64,000 bases of DNA from Methanobacteriota archaeon (GTDB taxonomy: Archaea; Halobacteriota; Methanosarcinia; Methanosarcinales; Methanosarcinaceae), in contig JAEWQJ010000007.1 in assembly GCA_023399215.1 (NCBI GenBank), forward strand, positions 26,948-90,947, in the 5' to 3' direction. A model generated the notes under the pieces. The model saw nothing but the letters and a program-made list of their open reading frames with translations. It was not told the DNA's origin and did no database searches. Of this stretch, positions 16,834-26,269 are shown in pieces; within the stretch, counting starts at the first letter, position 1; every line of letters starts with the position of its first letter. Made by a program: the position numbers and the translations under genes.

Positions 16834-18618
16834 ATGGATAAAAGAGAAGCTATTTATAAAAAAATCTTGTTTTCAATATCCTTATTTTTGCTTTTATTTT
16901 CTTCAGCAGCATCAGCAGCTGCAGTGGAAAGCGGTTCGCCCACGATCACTGAAACTCAGATCACCACCACTACATCAGATCAATGGAGTCCTGATATCTA
17001 TAGTGATAGGATAGTGTGGGTGGATAACAACTATGGAAACGATGCTATTTACATGTATGATTTATCCACTAAAAAAGAAGCTCAGATAACCACAAATACA
17101 TCAGGTAAATGGAATCCTGCAATCTATAGCGATAGGATTGTATGGACAGATGATCGCGATGGCTGGAGTTATATCTACATGTACGATCTCGCTACTAAAA
17201 AAGAAATTCAAATCCCTACCACTAATGAAGTTGGTTCTGAAGAGGCGGTGAACCCTGCAATCTATGGTGACAAAATTGTGTGGGCATATCGTTTTGAGGA
17301 ATACTCACAGATCTATATGTACGACCTTTCCACTTCCAAGGAAATTCAAATCTCCGATGGTGGAAGAGCATACAATCCTTCTATTTATGGTAATAAAATA
17401 GTTTGGCTGGATGACCGAGATAGTGATTATAAATATGATATTTACATGTACGATCTATCCACTAAGAAGGAAACTCAGATAACCACCAGCGGATCAGCAG
17501 ACAACCCTGCTATTTACGGTAACAGGATAGTATACGCTGACGGTCGTAAAGGAAACTATGATATCTATATGTATGACTTTTCTACTAAAAAGGAAACTCA
17601 GATTACCAGCAGTCCAGATAACCAGGTGTCTCCTGATATTTATGGTAACAGGATATTGTGGAAGGATGTTGGTGGAGAGGATGACGGTGGGGAATATCAT
17701 GGTATCTACATGTGCGATCTTTCCACTAATCAGAAGTTTAAAATTACCAGCCATGGAGATTGGAATGATCCTGCTATCTATGGTAACAGAGTAGTATATA
17801 CCGATAATCGTAATGGAAACTACGATATCTACATGAGCACTATTTCAAGTGAAGAACCAGAACCAAACCTCCCGGTTGCTGCATTTTCTGCATCTCCTAT
17901 CTCCGGAAAATCTCCATTAAACGTTAAATTTACGGACAAAAGTACAGGAACACCAAAGAAATGGAAATGGGATTTTGGAGACAGAACAACTTCAACCAAG
18001 CAGAATCCAACGCATAAGTATTCAAAGGCAGGAGTTTATACTGTTAAACTTACAGTAACAAATGCTGCAGGCAGCAACCCAGTAACAAAATCAAATTACA
18101 TAACCGTGACAGCAAAACCAGTTGCTGCATTTTCTGCATCTCCAATATCAGGAAGAGTGCCATTAAACGTTAAATTCACTGACACAAGCACAGGCACACC
18201 AACGAAATGGAAATGGGATTTTGGAGACGGAACAACTTCAACCAAGCAGAATCCAACGCATAAGTATTCAAAAGCCGGAAAATACACAGTAACCCTCAAA
18301 GTAACCAATGCGGCAGGCATCAACACAGTAACAAAATCAAAGTATATAACCGTTGCAGGAACTTCGCAAGCGCCCGTTGCAGATTTCTGGGGTTCGCCAC
18401 TATCAGGAAAAGCTCCACTAAAGGTAACATTTACGGAGATTAGCAAAGGATCGCCAACCTCATGGAAATGGGATTTCGGAGATGGGAAATATTCAACAGA
18501 AAAGAGTCCTAAACACACATATTCAGCAGCAGGAACTTATACTGTTAAACTTACAGCAACGAATGCAGCAGGAAGTAGTACAAAAACAAAATGGAAATAT
18601 ATAAAAGCGGCAAAGTGA
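16834..18618 (+). CDS. Secreted beta-propeller/PKD surface protein 2
   Basis: 594 residues from ATG 16834, chosen because AGGTGAG (16823-16829) is placed correctly for it; GTG 16825 lies inside that site. Signal peptide ILFSISLFLLLFSSAASA. Propeller blades with IYSDRIVW/IYGNRIVY plus IYMYDLSTKK, then three PKD domains, the last one divergent (VADFWGSPLSGKAPLKVTF). Paralogous to 10501 and 19214; blades around SPDNQVSPDIYGNRILWKDV are nearly identical to the third protein, a sign of gene conversion. Confidence 0.9.
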   Translation: MDKREAIYKKILFSISLFLLLFSSAASAAAVESGSPTITETQITTTTSDQWSPDIYSDRIVWVDNNYGNDAIYMYDLSTKKEAQITTNTSGKWNPAIYSDRIVWTDDRDGWSYIYMYDLATKKEIQIPTTNEVGSEEAVNPAIYGDKIVWAYRFEEYSQIYMYDLSTSKEIQISDGGRAYNPSIYGNKIVWLDDRDSDYKYDIYMYDLSTKKETQITTSGSADNPAIYGNRIVYADGRKGNYDIYMYDFSTKKETQITSSPDNQVSPDIYGNRILWKDVGGEDDGGEYHGIYMCDLSTNQKFKITSHGDWNDPAIYGNRVVYTDNRNGNYDIYMSTISSEEPEPNLPVAAFSASPISGKSPLNVKFTDKSTGTPKKWKWDFGDRTTSTKQNPTHKYSKAGVYTVKLTVTNAAGSNPVTKSNYITVTAKPVAAFSASPISGRVPLNVKFTDTSTGTPTKWKWDFGDGTTSTKQNPTHKYSKAGKYTVTLKVTNAAGINTVTKSKYITVAGTSQAPVADFWGSPLSGKAPLKVTFTEISKGSPTSWKWDFGDGKYSTEKSPKHTYSAAGTYTVKLTATNAAGSSTKTKWKYIKAAK

Positions 18619-19213
18619 CTGTAACTTTGAAAACGGTTGTAATTCTCCTGGGTTCTTCAGTCCCAGGTAAAGATGAAAAATGCAGTAATACAAAAGTCAT
18701 TTGTGGATGTTATAGTATCTAAAAATGAGTTATGGTTTAAAAGTAAATAAAAATGTTCTAAGGTAGAGGGGAGTGGGGGTTTATTAATCGAATCTCGAGC
18801 AAAGGATATACTCAGGTTATTCTGAAATATCCTAGTGCTGTAATTCCAAAATCGATTTTTTATTTCCTGGAAAATTCATGATCTCAGGTTCTATTCAAAA
18901 GTCAAGTTTTATGAACCTATTTCGGAATCAATACACTAGAATGTCTTGCTAATGGATATTCAATTTTACAAAAATTTAATTAAATAATATTTTCTTAAAC
19001 TTTTGAGAATATCTATATTCTTATTTTATATTTCAATAACATATATTCAGTATTTTTAAACATAGATTATTTTATAAAATCACTTTTTCTTTTAAAAAGT
19101 CTAAAAAAATTAACTTTTATAAATATAGGATTTAAAAGAAAAAATTTAAGTACAATATTTAAATTTTTACTAATTGAATTAAAATTTTCAAATATAACGT
19201 TAGAGGTGATAAT
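18619..19213 (+). other. Spacer between surface genes 2 and 3
   Basis: 595 bases, no gene. Directly after the stop lies CCTGGG-TTCTTCAGT-CCCAGG (about 18647-18666), a hairpin also present after surface gene 3 and likely a transcript end or RNA-stability element. The rest is AT-rich; TTATAAATATAGG (about 19117) is a possible box A for the next gene, with AGAGGTGAT as its ribosome binding site. Confidence 0.45.
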
Positions 19214-20992
19214 ATGAATAAACATGTGACCTTTTGTACTATAAGCTTAATTTCAATAGCCTTTGTTTTGTGTTTGTTTTTGTCTACGGCATCAGCAGAT
19301 ACAGCGGAAAGTGTTTTGCCTACCATCACTGAAACCCAAATAACCACCAGTGGATCAGCTAGTGATCCAGATATATATAATAATATAATAGCATGGGTCG
19401 ACTATCGCAATGGAAACAGCGATGTCTACATGTACAATATCTCTACCAAAGAGGAAATTAAGATTCCCACCAATGGATCTGCAAATTGTCCACGTATTTA
19501 CGGTGATAAAATAGTGTGGGAAGACGATAGCCACATGCTCCCTTCTTGGGACTTATCCGATATACATATGTACGATCTCTCTACTAAAAAGGAAACTCAG
19601 ATTCCCGCCCGTCTGGAGGAATTAGTGGCAGAGGGGCAACCCGATATTTATGGCGACAAGATTGTGTGGCAAGATCTTTACGATGAGGATTGGGGTGTTT
19701 CTATGTATGATCTTTCTACTAAAGAGGAAACTTTCATCACCCACGATGCATTGCATCCTGCGATCTACGGCAACAAAATAGTATATTACGTTTCTCACCC
19801 TCGTAAAGGAACTGATTCGGATATTTACATGTACGATCTCTCCACTAAGAAGGAAACTCAGATAACCAGCAGCGGATCAGCAGACTATCCTGCCATTTAT
19901 GGCAACAGGATAGTATACTCTGATGACCGTAAAGGAAACTATGATATCTATATGTACGACCTTTCCTCCAAAAAGGAAATTCAGATAACCAGCAGTCCAG
20001 ATAACCAGGTGTCTCCTGCGATCTATGGTAACAGGATATTGTGGAAAGATGTTGGTGGGGAGGACGACGGTGGGGAATATCATGGTATCTACATGTGCGA
20101 TCTTTCCACTAATCAGAAATTTAAAATTACCAGCCGTGGAAGTGAAAGTGATCCTGCGATCTATGGTAACAGAGTAGTCTATACCGATGATCATAATGGA
20201 AAATCCGATATTTACATGAGCACCATTTCAAGCAAAGAACCAGAATCAATACCACCCGTTGCTGCATTTTCTGCGTCTCTAACTTATGGGAAAACACCAT
20301 TAAACGTTAAATTTACTGACACAAGCACAGGAACACCAACGAAATGGAAATGGAACTTTGGAGACGGATCAAAGTCATTCCTTCAGAATCCAACTCACAA
20401 GTATTCAAAAGCAGGAGTTTATACTGTTAGTTTAACAGTGAATAATGCAGCAGGTAGTAACACAGTAACAAAATCAAATTATATAACCGTGACAGCAAAA
20501 CCAGTTGCTGCATTTTCTGCATCTCCAACATCAGGAAAAAACCCGATGAAAGTGCAGTTTACTGACACAAGCACAGGAACACCAACCAAATGGAAATGGA
20601 GCTTTGGAGACGGACAAATTTCAACCAAACAGAATCCGATTCATAAGTATTCCAAAGCCGGAAAATACACAGTAACCCTTAAAGTAACCAATGCGGTAGG
20701 CATCAACACGGTGACAAAGTCAAATTATATAACCGTGACAGCAAAACCAGTTGCTGCATTTTCTGCATCTACTACTTCAGGAAGAGCATCATTAAACGTT
20801 AAATTCACTGACACAAGCACAGGCACACCAACCAAATGGAAATGGGATTTTGGAGACGGAACAACTTCAACCAAGCAGAATCCAACGCATAAGTATTCCA
20901 AAGCAGGAAAATACACAGTAACCCTCAAAGTAACCAATGCGGCAGGCATCAACACAGTAACAAAATCAAAGTATATAACCGTGACAAAGTGA
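19214..20992 (+). CDS. Secreted beta-propeller/PKD surface protein 3
   Basis: 592 residues. Signal peptide IAFVLCLFLSTASA. Propeller blades resemble the other two, with a variable N-terminal half (for example DDSHMLPSWDLSDIHMYD) and a C-terminal half nearly identical to protein 2. Three PKD domains follow with WKWNFGDG, WKWSFGDG and WKWDFGDG. Ends without a membrane anchor. ATG after AGAGGTGAT. Probably exported and held at the surface through its propeller or PKD domains. Confidence 0.9.
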   Translation: MNKHVTFCTISLISIAFVLCLFLSTASADTAESVLPTITETQITTSGSASDPDIYNNIIAWVDYRNGNSDVYMYNISTKEEIKIPTNGSANCPRIYGDKIVWEDDSHMLPSWDLSDIHMYDLSTKKETQIPARLEELVAEGQPDIYGDKIVWQDLYDEDWGVSMYDLSTKEETFITHDALHPAIYGNKIVYYVSHPRKGTDSDIYMYDLSTKKETQITSSGSADYPAIYGNRIVYSDDRKGNYDIYMYDLSSKKEIQITSSPDNQVSPAIYGNRILWKDVGGEDDGGEYHGIYMCDLSTNQKFKITSRGSESDPAIYGNRVVYTDDHNGKSDIYMSTISSKEPESIPPVAAFSASLTYGKTPLNVKFTDTSTGTPTKWKWNFGDGSKSFLQNPTHKYSKAGVYTVSLTVNNAAGSNTVTKSNYITVTAKPVAAFSASPTSGKNPMKVQFTDTSTGTPTKWKWSFGDGQISTKQNPIHKYSKAGKYTVTLKVTNAVGINTVTKSNYITVTAKPVAAFSASTTSGRASLNVKFTDTSTGTPTKWKWDFGDGTTSTKQNPTHKYSKAGKYTVTLKVTNAAGINTVTKSKYITVTK

Positions 20993-21102
20993 CTGCAACT
21001 TTGAAAACGGTTGTAATTCTCCTGGGGTTCTTCAGTCCCAGGTAAAGATGCAAAATGCAGTATAATACAAAAGTCATTGAATGTCATAGTATCTAAAAAA
21101 TG

Positions 21103-21392
21103 AAATAGCAAAACCAGTTGCTGCATTTTCTGCATCTACCACTTCAGGAAAAGCTCCATTAAACGTTAAATTTACTGACAAAAGTACAGGTTTACCAGAA
21201 AAGTGGAAATGGAGTTTTGGAGACGGGACAACTTCAAGAGAAAAAAGCCAGAGCATCAGTATTTACAGGAAGGAAAATATAAGATTACACTTACGGTGAC
21301 CAATGTTGCAGGCAGCAGTACCGTAAACAAAAACAAATTACATAAAAGTGACAACAAATACAAGACCTGGCATATACTCTGAAAACAAATAA
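21103..21392 (+). pseudogene. Orphan PKD domain, frameshifted
   Basis: Reads KPVAAFSASTTSGKAPLNVK then WKWSFGDGTTSREKS before a frameshift; the rest (EHQYLQEGKYKITLTVTN) is in another frame, and a second shift precedes the VTTNTRPGIYSENK tail. No start or signal peptide. It is the 3' end of a lost PKD gene and shares its tail with 12322-12374. It lies ~110 bases after surface gene 3. Confidence 0.8.
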
Positions 21393-21935
21393 ACCCTTAA
21401 ATTGAAAAACGAGATAAAAGATCAAGGCTAAGGGTAGTTAGGATCAGCGATCAAATCTGACAAAAAAGGCGAAAGTAATTCTTTTGTCAGATTTGAGAAT
21501 TCTATTTTTACAATTTGTCAATAGTTGATCTTAAAATTCAACTCTTTAACTTATTTTAAGTTAATTTGAGATGTTCTCTATCATCTTCTTATTTTTTGAG
21601 TCAAGGTAGCCAATATTAAAAAAGTATAAGGTGTTTTATATAAGTGCTTTGCATTCATTTTGATAACCATTGGAAATAGTTGTGAGTTTAAGCAAGAAAT
21701 TTTTGACATTTTTCAGTTTTTCTAACGATAGTATAGTTAGTAGCATGTGAAATATTAAACTATTTAAAAAACAAGCATATTATATTGAAAAATAAGTAAA
21801 AAGGTTAAGCGTAAAAAAAGGATTAGGTTAGGCTCATAAAACTGATGCGTAAAAAAGCGAAAACTATCATAAGAGGAGTTCCATAGCCTGATACGGTTTG
21901 ATAAATTTAAATATGTAAAAAGTATATATCAATAT
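21393..21935. other. AT-rich spacer
   Basis: About 540 bases. Contains an inverted pair around TCAAATCTGACAAAA (21454) and TTTTGTCAGATTTGA (21483), a 15-base perfect hairpin with a short loop that could be a bidirectional terminator closing the surface island. No ORF of note. Confidence 0.5.
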
Positions 21936-22121
21936 ATGAAATTTTTTAACATGGCTTTTGGGATGACAAATCTGTTTCATAATAAATGTGAATACAGATC
22001 GAGGTGTGCTGGGTATAAAGATAATCATTACACATGTACAAAAACATTGGATAAAAACTACTGTGGAATTTATAACCATTTTTTACAAGAAACCTCTGAA
22101 ATCTTAAATACAGAACTATAA
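21936..22121 (+). CDS. Small cysteine-rich protein
   Basis: 61 residues, or 56 if ATG 21951 is the start. Cysteines occur as NKCEYRSRCAGY, HYTCTKT and KNYCGIY, a four-Cys pattern suggesting a small zinc knuckle. I recall comparable C-EYR-C...C...YCG-type small proteins in Methanosarcina but cannot name a family. No clear ribosome binding site; a TATA-like AGTATATATC about 20 bases upstream would fit a leaderless transcript. Stand-alone gene. Confidence 0.5.
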   Translation: MKFFNMAFGMTNLFHNKCEYRSRCAGYKDNHYTCTKTLDKNYCGIYNHFLQETSEILNTEL

Positions 22122-22355
22122 TCAGATTATTCAGAGTTATTAGGTTACGCTGACAAACTTCTATTTTTGGTTTGCTGTGAATTAAATCGTAAAATCTCAA
22201 ATCTGAAAAACAGGAGCTTTATTCCCTTTTATCGTATTTGAAGGCCGTTATTTTAAATGCGGTCTAAGTAACTGATTATTCAAGGAATTATTAAATCCGA
22301 AAAACTTAAAAAAATCACTAAAAGTTGACGAAACATTATTTTACGAAAAAGAATA

Positions 22356-22904
22356 ATGAAGCATCTTATGCTCACCCTTGGGATAGTAAATACCTACGAT
22401 AAAATCAAAGTTCTAGATGCGCATTATCGGGCAATAGCAAGAGCTGCTCCGATCTGCCATGCTTTTGGATTCCACCTCGCCCTTTACGATTTTCCTTTCA
22501 AGATGACCGCAGAAGAACTGGTAGCTTATGTGATGGAAAAAACCACAATAGGAGAATCGGGAAGTTATCTCAAAATCCTTTATGAAAAAAATCACCTGTC
22601 AGTATCCGATCTTCCAAAAAAAGGGTTCCCTTCCCAGTTTGGGGAAATCGTAATCACTACCTCAAAACCTGATCCCAAAAGACAGGTTCCGCCCATAAAG
22701 ATTGCCGAGGAAGCTCTTCGGAACCGTTCATTTCTGTTTCTTGTAGGGCTCGGGCACAAAGGGCTTCCAAAAGAGCTTTTTGAGAGAGGAAAATACCATC
22801 TTGACATTACCTGCAAAGGGCTTTCTCTTGAGACCTGCACTGCTATAGGGGCGATTCCAGCCCACCTTTCAGGGCTCATGGAAAATATTGAAACTAAAAA
22901 ATAA
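22356..22904 (+). CDS. DUF531 family protein
   Basis: 182 residues of an archaeal conserved family of unknown function. N-terminus MLTLGIVNTYDKIKVLDAHY is strand-rich, and the C-terminal half has FLFLVGLGHKGLPKELF and LDITCKGLSLETCTAIGAIP, which resembles the cofactor loop region of SPOUT-fold RNA methyltransferases; that link is my inference. The start at ATG 22356 has no strong ribosome binding site; ATG 22368 is an alternative. Confidence 0.85.
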   Translation: MKHLMLTLGIVNTYDKIKVLDAHYRAIARAAPICHAFGFHLALYDFPFKMTAEELVAYVMEKTTIGESGSYLKILYEKNHLSVSDLPKKGFPSQFGEIVITTSKPDPKRQVPPIKIAEEALRNRSFLFLVGLGHKGLPKELFERGKYHLDITCKGLSLETCTAIGAIPAHLSGLMENIETKK

Positions 22905-23020
22905 TCTAATTTCATAAATTATTAAAGTTATCAAAATTGTGAGTTTTTCCAATCATTTGATCAAAAAATTTGGTTTATTTGAAAAAATTTAAAGCTGATC
23001 TAAAAGAAATTCCGGAACCA

Positions 23021-23029
23021 ATATATATT
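23021..23029 (+). promoter_or_regulatory. Box A promoter of the structured leader
   Basis: ATATATATT, preceded by CCGGAACCA, a reasonable BRE-like element. An archaeal start about 25 bases downstream falls at ~23050, exactly where the closing helix of the RNA candidate begins. Confidence 0.5.
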
Positions 23030-23051
23030 ACGATTGACAATTTATACTTGT

Positions 23052-23326
23052 TGTGGGTAAGAACAACGCTTGCTGCGCTGTTGTGGGGTTTTTTTAGCCC
23101 ATAGGAAATAGAATTCGGACCTGCTCTCAGGTTTACCAGACCAATTGAAGGTTCTGGAGCCTTATTGCAGGAGTTTGTTCACAGGGATTTGGAGGATGAC
23201 TTTGATTGAGCTTCCCTGGAGGGACTGGGAATTCTAACCTGCATTCAATTGCCGCTCTCGAAAAGGCTGGAAACTTTACCCCGGATTGCAGGGCTCTCGC
23301 ATCCACAAGGACTACTATGACCCACA
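23052..23326 (+). ncRNA. Structured RNA candidate / long leader
   Basis: 275 bases whose ends pair: TGTGGGT (23052-23058) with ACCCACA (23320-23326). Inside are ACCTG-CTCT-CAGGT (23119-23132) and a bulged hairpin CCAGACC/GGTTCTGG (23136-23157). An early hairpin ACAAC...GTTGT (23063-23084) is followed by GGGG and seven T, an attenuator-like terminator. A 52-residue gene starts 38 bases downstream, so this may be its leader. I could not match it to SRP RNA or RNase P RNA motifs. Folding was done by eye. Confidence 0.4.
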
Positions 23327-23363
23327 TTTAAGCGCAGGCTTTGAAGAGACAGGAGGAAATATT

Positions 23364-23522
23364 ATGAGTGAATTAATGCACGAACACAGAAAAAGAAAAG
23401 AATATAGACGTAAGCACCAGGAAAATGGTTATCATGCCGTTGTAAAAGGCTGTACCGACAACCTGGACTCAGATGAATTAGACCTTTACCGCTTTATGAT
23501 AGGCGGGGTGCAGGGTAAATAA
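23364..23522 (+). CDS. Small charged protein, 52 residues
   Basis: MSELMHEHRKRKEYRRKHQE then a more neutral half ending DLYRFMIGGVQGK. Very basic N-terminal half, acidic SDELDLY segment. AGGAGGAAATATT precedes the ATG, an excellent ribosome binding site, which is the main support for the start inside a longer open frame from 23286. Follows the structured leader and precedes the class V aminotransferase gene by 42 bases, so they may share a transcript. No family recognised. Confidence 0.7.
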   Translation: MSELMHEHRKRKEYRRKHQENGYHAVVKGCTDNLDSDELDLYRFMIGGVQGK

Positions 23523-23564
23523 CCTGCAAAACCTTTTTTAATTTCTCGTTCCTAAAAAAGAAGC

Positions 23565-24746
23565 ATGTACGACGTATATGCGGTCCGTGAAGATTTTCCT
23601 GTTCTTAAAGAAGTCGTGTACCTTGACAGTACGGCAACTACTCAGACTCCTATACCTGCAGTTGAAGCTATGGTCGAGTACTTTTATAGGTATGCTGGCA
23701 ATCATGGGAGAGGAGCCCATCGTCTGGCCAGGGAGGCTACAAACCGCTATGAAGATGCAAGAGAAACCATTGCACGTTTCCTGAACGCTGAGCCTTCAAA
23801 GACCGTTCTTACGAAAAATACCACTGAAGGAATCAATCTTATCGCAAACAGTTACCCATGGGAAGCCGGAGACCATATCGTTACAACTGCGCTCGAACAC
23901 CATTCTAATCTCTTACCCTGGCTGCGCCTGCAGAAAAAAGGGGTAAAAGTTACGATTGTAAATCCGGACTGTAAAGGAAAAATCGATGTTTCTTCGATAG
24001 AAAAAGCCTTTACTGAAAAAACTAGACTGGTGGCCATAAATCAGACATCAAATGTCTTTGGTTCCGTCCAGGATGTAAAAACCATTACTAAACTTGCCCA
24101 TCGATACGGTATAAAAGTCCTAGTCGATGGGGCTCAATCTGCAGGACATATGCCGGTCAGCCTTAAAGATCTGAACTGTGATTTTTTTGCAACTGCCGGA
24201 CATAAAGGCCTGCTTGGGCCGCAGGGTACTGGCGTCCTCTATATCAAAGAACCGGATGTTCTCGATAGCGTCTCAGTGGGAGGAGGTACGGTTTCGGATG
24301 TTGAGGGACATACTTACGTGCTTGAACCTTCTCCTGCCTGTTTTGAAGCCGGCACTCCGAATATTCCTGGAGTTATAGGCTTAGGAAGAGCCGTCGAATA
24401 TGTCGAAAAAATAGGGGTACCGGAAATTGAAGCACATGAAATAAAGTTGTCCAGAGAAACTGCAAAAAGGCTTTCCGAACTCGAGCATGTAGAGGTATAC
24501 GGTCCTGAAGACAGGGCAGGAATAGTACCGTTTAATGTAAAAGGACTTCATGCCCATGATGTTGCACTGATACTTGACCAGACAAGGAAAATCTGTGTCA
24601 GGAGTGGGCATCACTGTGCAATTCCAACCATTCGCTTCCTGAATGTAGACAGCACCGTAAGGGCTTCCTTTGCATTATATAATACCGAAGAAGAAGTGGA
24701 TATACTGGTAAATGCGGTTGCAGGGCTTAAGGCACTCGTTTCTTAA
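23565..24746 (+). CDS. Class V aminotransferase / cysteine desulfurase (SufS-like)
   Basis: 393 residues, PLP-dependent. The Schiff-base lysine is residue 214 in TAGHKGLLGPQGTG; the sulfur-accepting cysteine candidate is residue 351 in VRSGHHCAIP, as in group II (SufS/CsdA) desulfurases. N-terminal VYLDSTATTQTP and HRLAREATNRYEDAR are typical. It would release sulfur from cysteine for Fe-S clusters or other thio-cofactors. No SufU/IscU scaffold is adjacent, so the acceptor is unknown. Confidence 0.88.
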   Translation: MYDVYAVREDFPVLKEVVYLDSTATTQTPIPAVEAMVEYFYRYAGNHGRGAHRLAREATNRYEDARETIARFLNAEPSKTVLTKNTTEGINLIANSYPWEAGDHIVTTALEHHSNLLPWLRLQKKGVKVTIVNPDCKGKIDVSSIEKAFTEKTRLVAINQTSNVFGSVQDVKTITKLAHRYGIKVLVDGAQSAGHMPVSLKDLNCDFFATAGHKGLLGPQGTGVLYIKEPDVLDSVSVGGGTVSDVEGHTYVLEPSPACFEAGTPNIPGVIGLGRAVEYVEKIGVPEIEAHEIKLSRETAKRLSELEHVEVYGPEDRAGIVPFNVKGLHAHDVALILDQTRKICVRSGHHCAIPTIRFLNVDSTVRASFALYNTEEEVDILVNAVAGLKALVS

Positions 24747-25061
24747 ATTCCCGCGTTCCGTTATCCGAGTCCCGCCACCCAAGTCACGCCACCCGAGTCA
24801 CGTCTCGGGAGGACGGAGCCCTTTTCGCTCGTTACACTTCGCTCAAGAGGGCTGAATTGCAGTGATATGGTTTAAATCAATACACAATTTTCAAAATGGC
24901 TACTCTTCACGAAAACTTCTCGGACAGTCTCAAAAGCCATTCAACAAGGAAATCGTTCAAGTTCAGCTTTCCTGTGATCAATAATTGAAATTGATGAATC
25001 TAATAACCGTTGCTTGAATTTGTATACCAGTAAATTTGGTTTTGGAATAATAATCGGATTG
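24747..25061. other. Spacer with hairpin and direct repeat
   Basis: Two near-identical units CACCCAAGTCACGC / CACCCGAGTCACGT (about 24777-24803) are followed by AGCCCT (24817-24822) pairing with AGGGCT (24848-24853) plus inner pairs. This probably ends the desulfurase transcript or is a small repeat element. Its GC content is clearly above that of the surrounding spacers. Confidence 0.45.
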
Positions 25062-25173
25062 TAGGCACTTGTGGTGCAAAATCAAGCACAAAAGACGTTG
25101 ATGTAAAATATATGTTTTAGATCCTTGAAGGGTAAAAGCATATCGATTTACCGATTCAACCGCGTAAGTCCTA
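25062..25173. mobile_element. MITE-like element, family 1, copy 1
   Basis: About 112 bases. The right end CCGCGTAAGTCCTAA is the inverse of the left end of the copy at 46106, and internal bases (TCAAGCACAAAAGACG) match TCAAGCACAATAGACG there. The left end here is eroded (TAGGCACTTGTG). No coding capacity, so any movement would have needed a transposase elsewhere. Confidence 0.65.
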
Positions 25174-25211
25174 AATAATATCAAAACTCATTGAGGAAAG
25201 TGGTTAAAACT

Positions 25212-26021
25212 ATGTCAGAAGTTAATTTTAATTCCAAGGCTTTTACATATGCAGATAATGCATTGGTTCAAAAATCAGCCTCTGAAGTTCTCTTGAATTT
25301 AGTATCAATTCAACCTGAAGAAAATGTACTTGATATAGGCTGTGGACCAGGTCATATCACGAAAAAAATTGCACAAATTACAAAAGGAACTGTACTGGGC
25401 ATCGATGTCTCTCAAGGTATGATAGAACAGGCAGTAAGCTCCAACAAAGATCTTCCCAACTTAAAATATTCTGTCATGGATGCTGAAAATCTTGAGCTAA
25501 ATACAAAATTTGATGTTATTGTGTGTAACTCGTGTTTTCAGTGGTTTCAAAAACCAGAACAAGTATTAATGCGTTGTTTTAATGTGCTTAAGGAAGGAGG
25601 TAGAATAGGGATACAGGCTCCAGCTACTCAATCTTATTGCCCTAACTTTATTTCAGCAATAGAAAAAATCCGTATGCATCCATATACACGAGATGTATTT
25701 AATCACTTTAAAAGCCCGTGGTTTTTCTTTGACAGCAAGGACGAGTATGAGCAGCTTTTTAGAAATCATGGATTTGATATAATTTATAGCGAACTTCGTG
25801 AAGAGTCAACTCTCTTTTCTGTTGAACAAGCGTATAAAATATATCAATCAGGAGCCGAAAACGGTTACTTGAACCAATCTTTTTACACAATAACTTTGAC
25901 AGATAATTATATTAGTACTTTTCGTGAATTAGTTAAAGAAGCTCTTCAAGAACAGGCAGATAATTCAGGAATGATTAACTTAAAGTTTGAAAGAATCTAT
26001 TTAGTTGCTAAAAAACAATGA
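25212..26021 (+). CDS. Class I SAM-dependent methyltransferase
   Basis: 269 residues from ATG 25212 (GAGGAAAG at 25193-25200). Motif I is VLDIGCGPGHITKKI (from about residue 39); the acidic ribose contact is in LGIDVSQGM, and motif post-II is in YSVMDAENLEL. The layout resembles the UbiE/BioC group of small-molecule methyltransferases (CNSCFQWFQKPEQVL). BioC-like malonyl-ACP methylation is one option; substrate is unknown. The A+T-rich, Lys/Asn-rich composition differs from the neighbouring housekeeping genes and may mean acquisition. Confidence 0.85.
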   Translation: MSEVNFNSKAFTYADNALVQKSASEVLLNLVSIQPEENVLDIGCGPGHITKKIAQITKGTVLGIDVSQGMIEQAVSSNKDLPNLKYSVMDAENLELNTKFDVIVCNSCFQWFQKPEQVLMRCFNVLKEGGRIGIQAPATQSYCPNFISAIEKIRMHPYTRDVFNHFKSPWFFFDSKDEYEQLFRNHGFDIIYSELREESTLFSVEQAYKIYQSGAENGYLNQSFYTITLTDNYISTFRELVKEALQEQADNSGMINLKFERIYLVAKKQ

Positions 26022-26068
26022 ATTTCTAGCCTTCTAATTATTGCATGACTACGTAACTTGTTGTGCCT

Positions 26069-26157
26069 CTAAGTGTCGAGTCAAACGTGAAATATCGTAT
26101 AAAACCAATTATAATTACTCGGAATTAGTGAATCCTTGATGGTTGACTCGACACTAA
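26069..26157. mobile_element. MITE-like element, family 2
   Basis: 89 bases bounded by AGTGTCGAGTCAA and TTGACTCGACACT, 13 perfect inverted bases extending to about 16 with one mismatch. The interior is AT-rich and noncoding. It sits between the methyltransferase and a transposase relic, to which it may or may not belong. Confidence 0.65.
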
Positions 26158-26269
26158 GTTATTGGACCGAAATTCTGAACATCAATAATTTCCTTTAAAC
26201 TCCGCACATGATCAGTTATTTTTTCGGCCACTTATGGGTTTTTTGGAACCTTTTTCTATATTAGGGGTT

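Noticed and set aside
21936..22200. Minus-strand ORFs opposite the small Cys-rich protein
   Set aside because: The + strand frame has the regular Cys pattern and an upstream TATA; the minus frames have neither.
23052..23326. SRP RNA or RNase P RNA
   Set aside because: Ends pair as in those RNAs, but I found neither the SRP GGAA/AGCA apical motifs nor the RNase P GAGGAAAGUC-type core.
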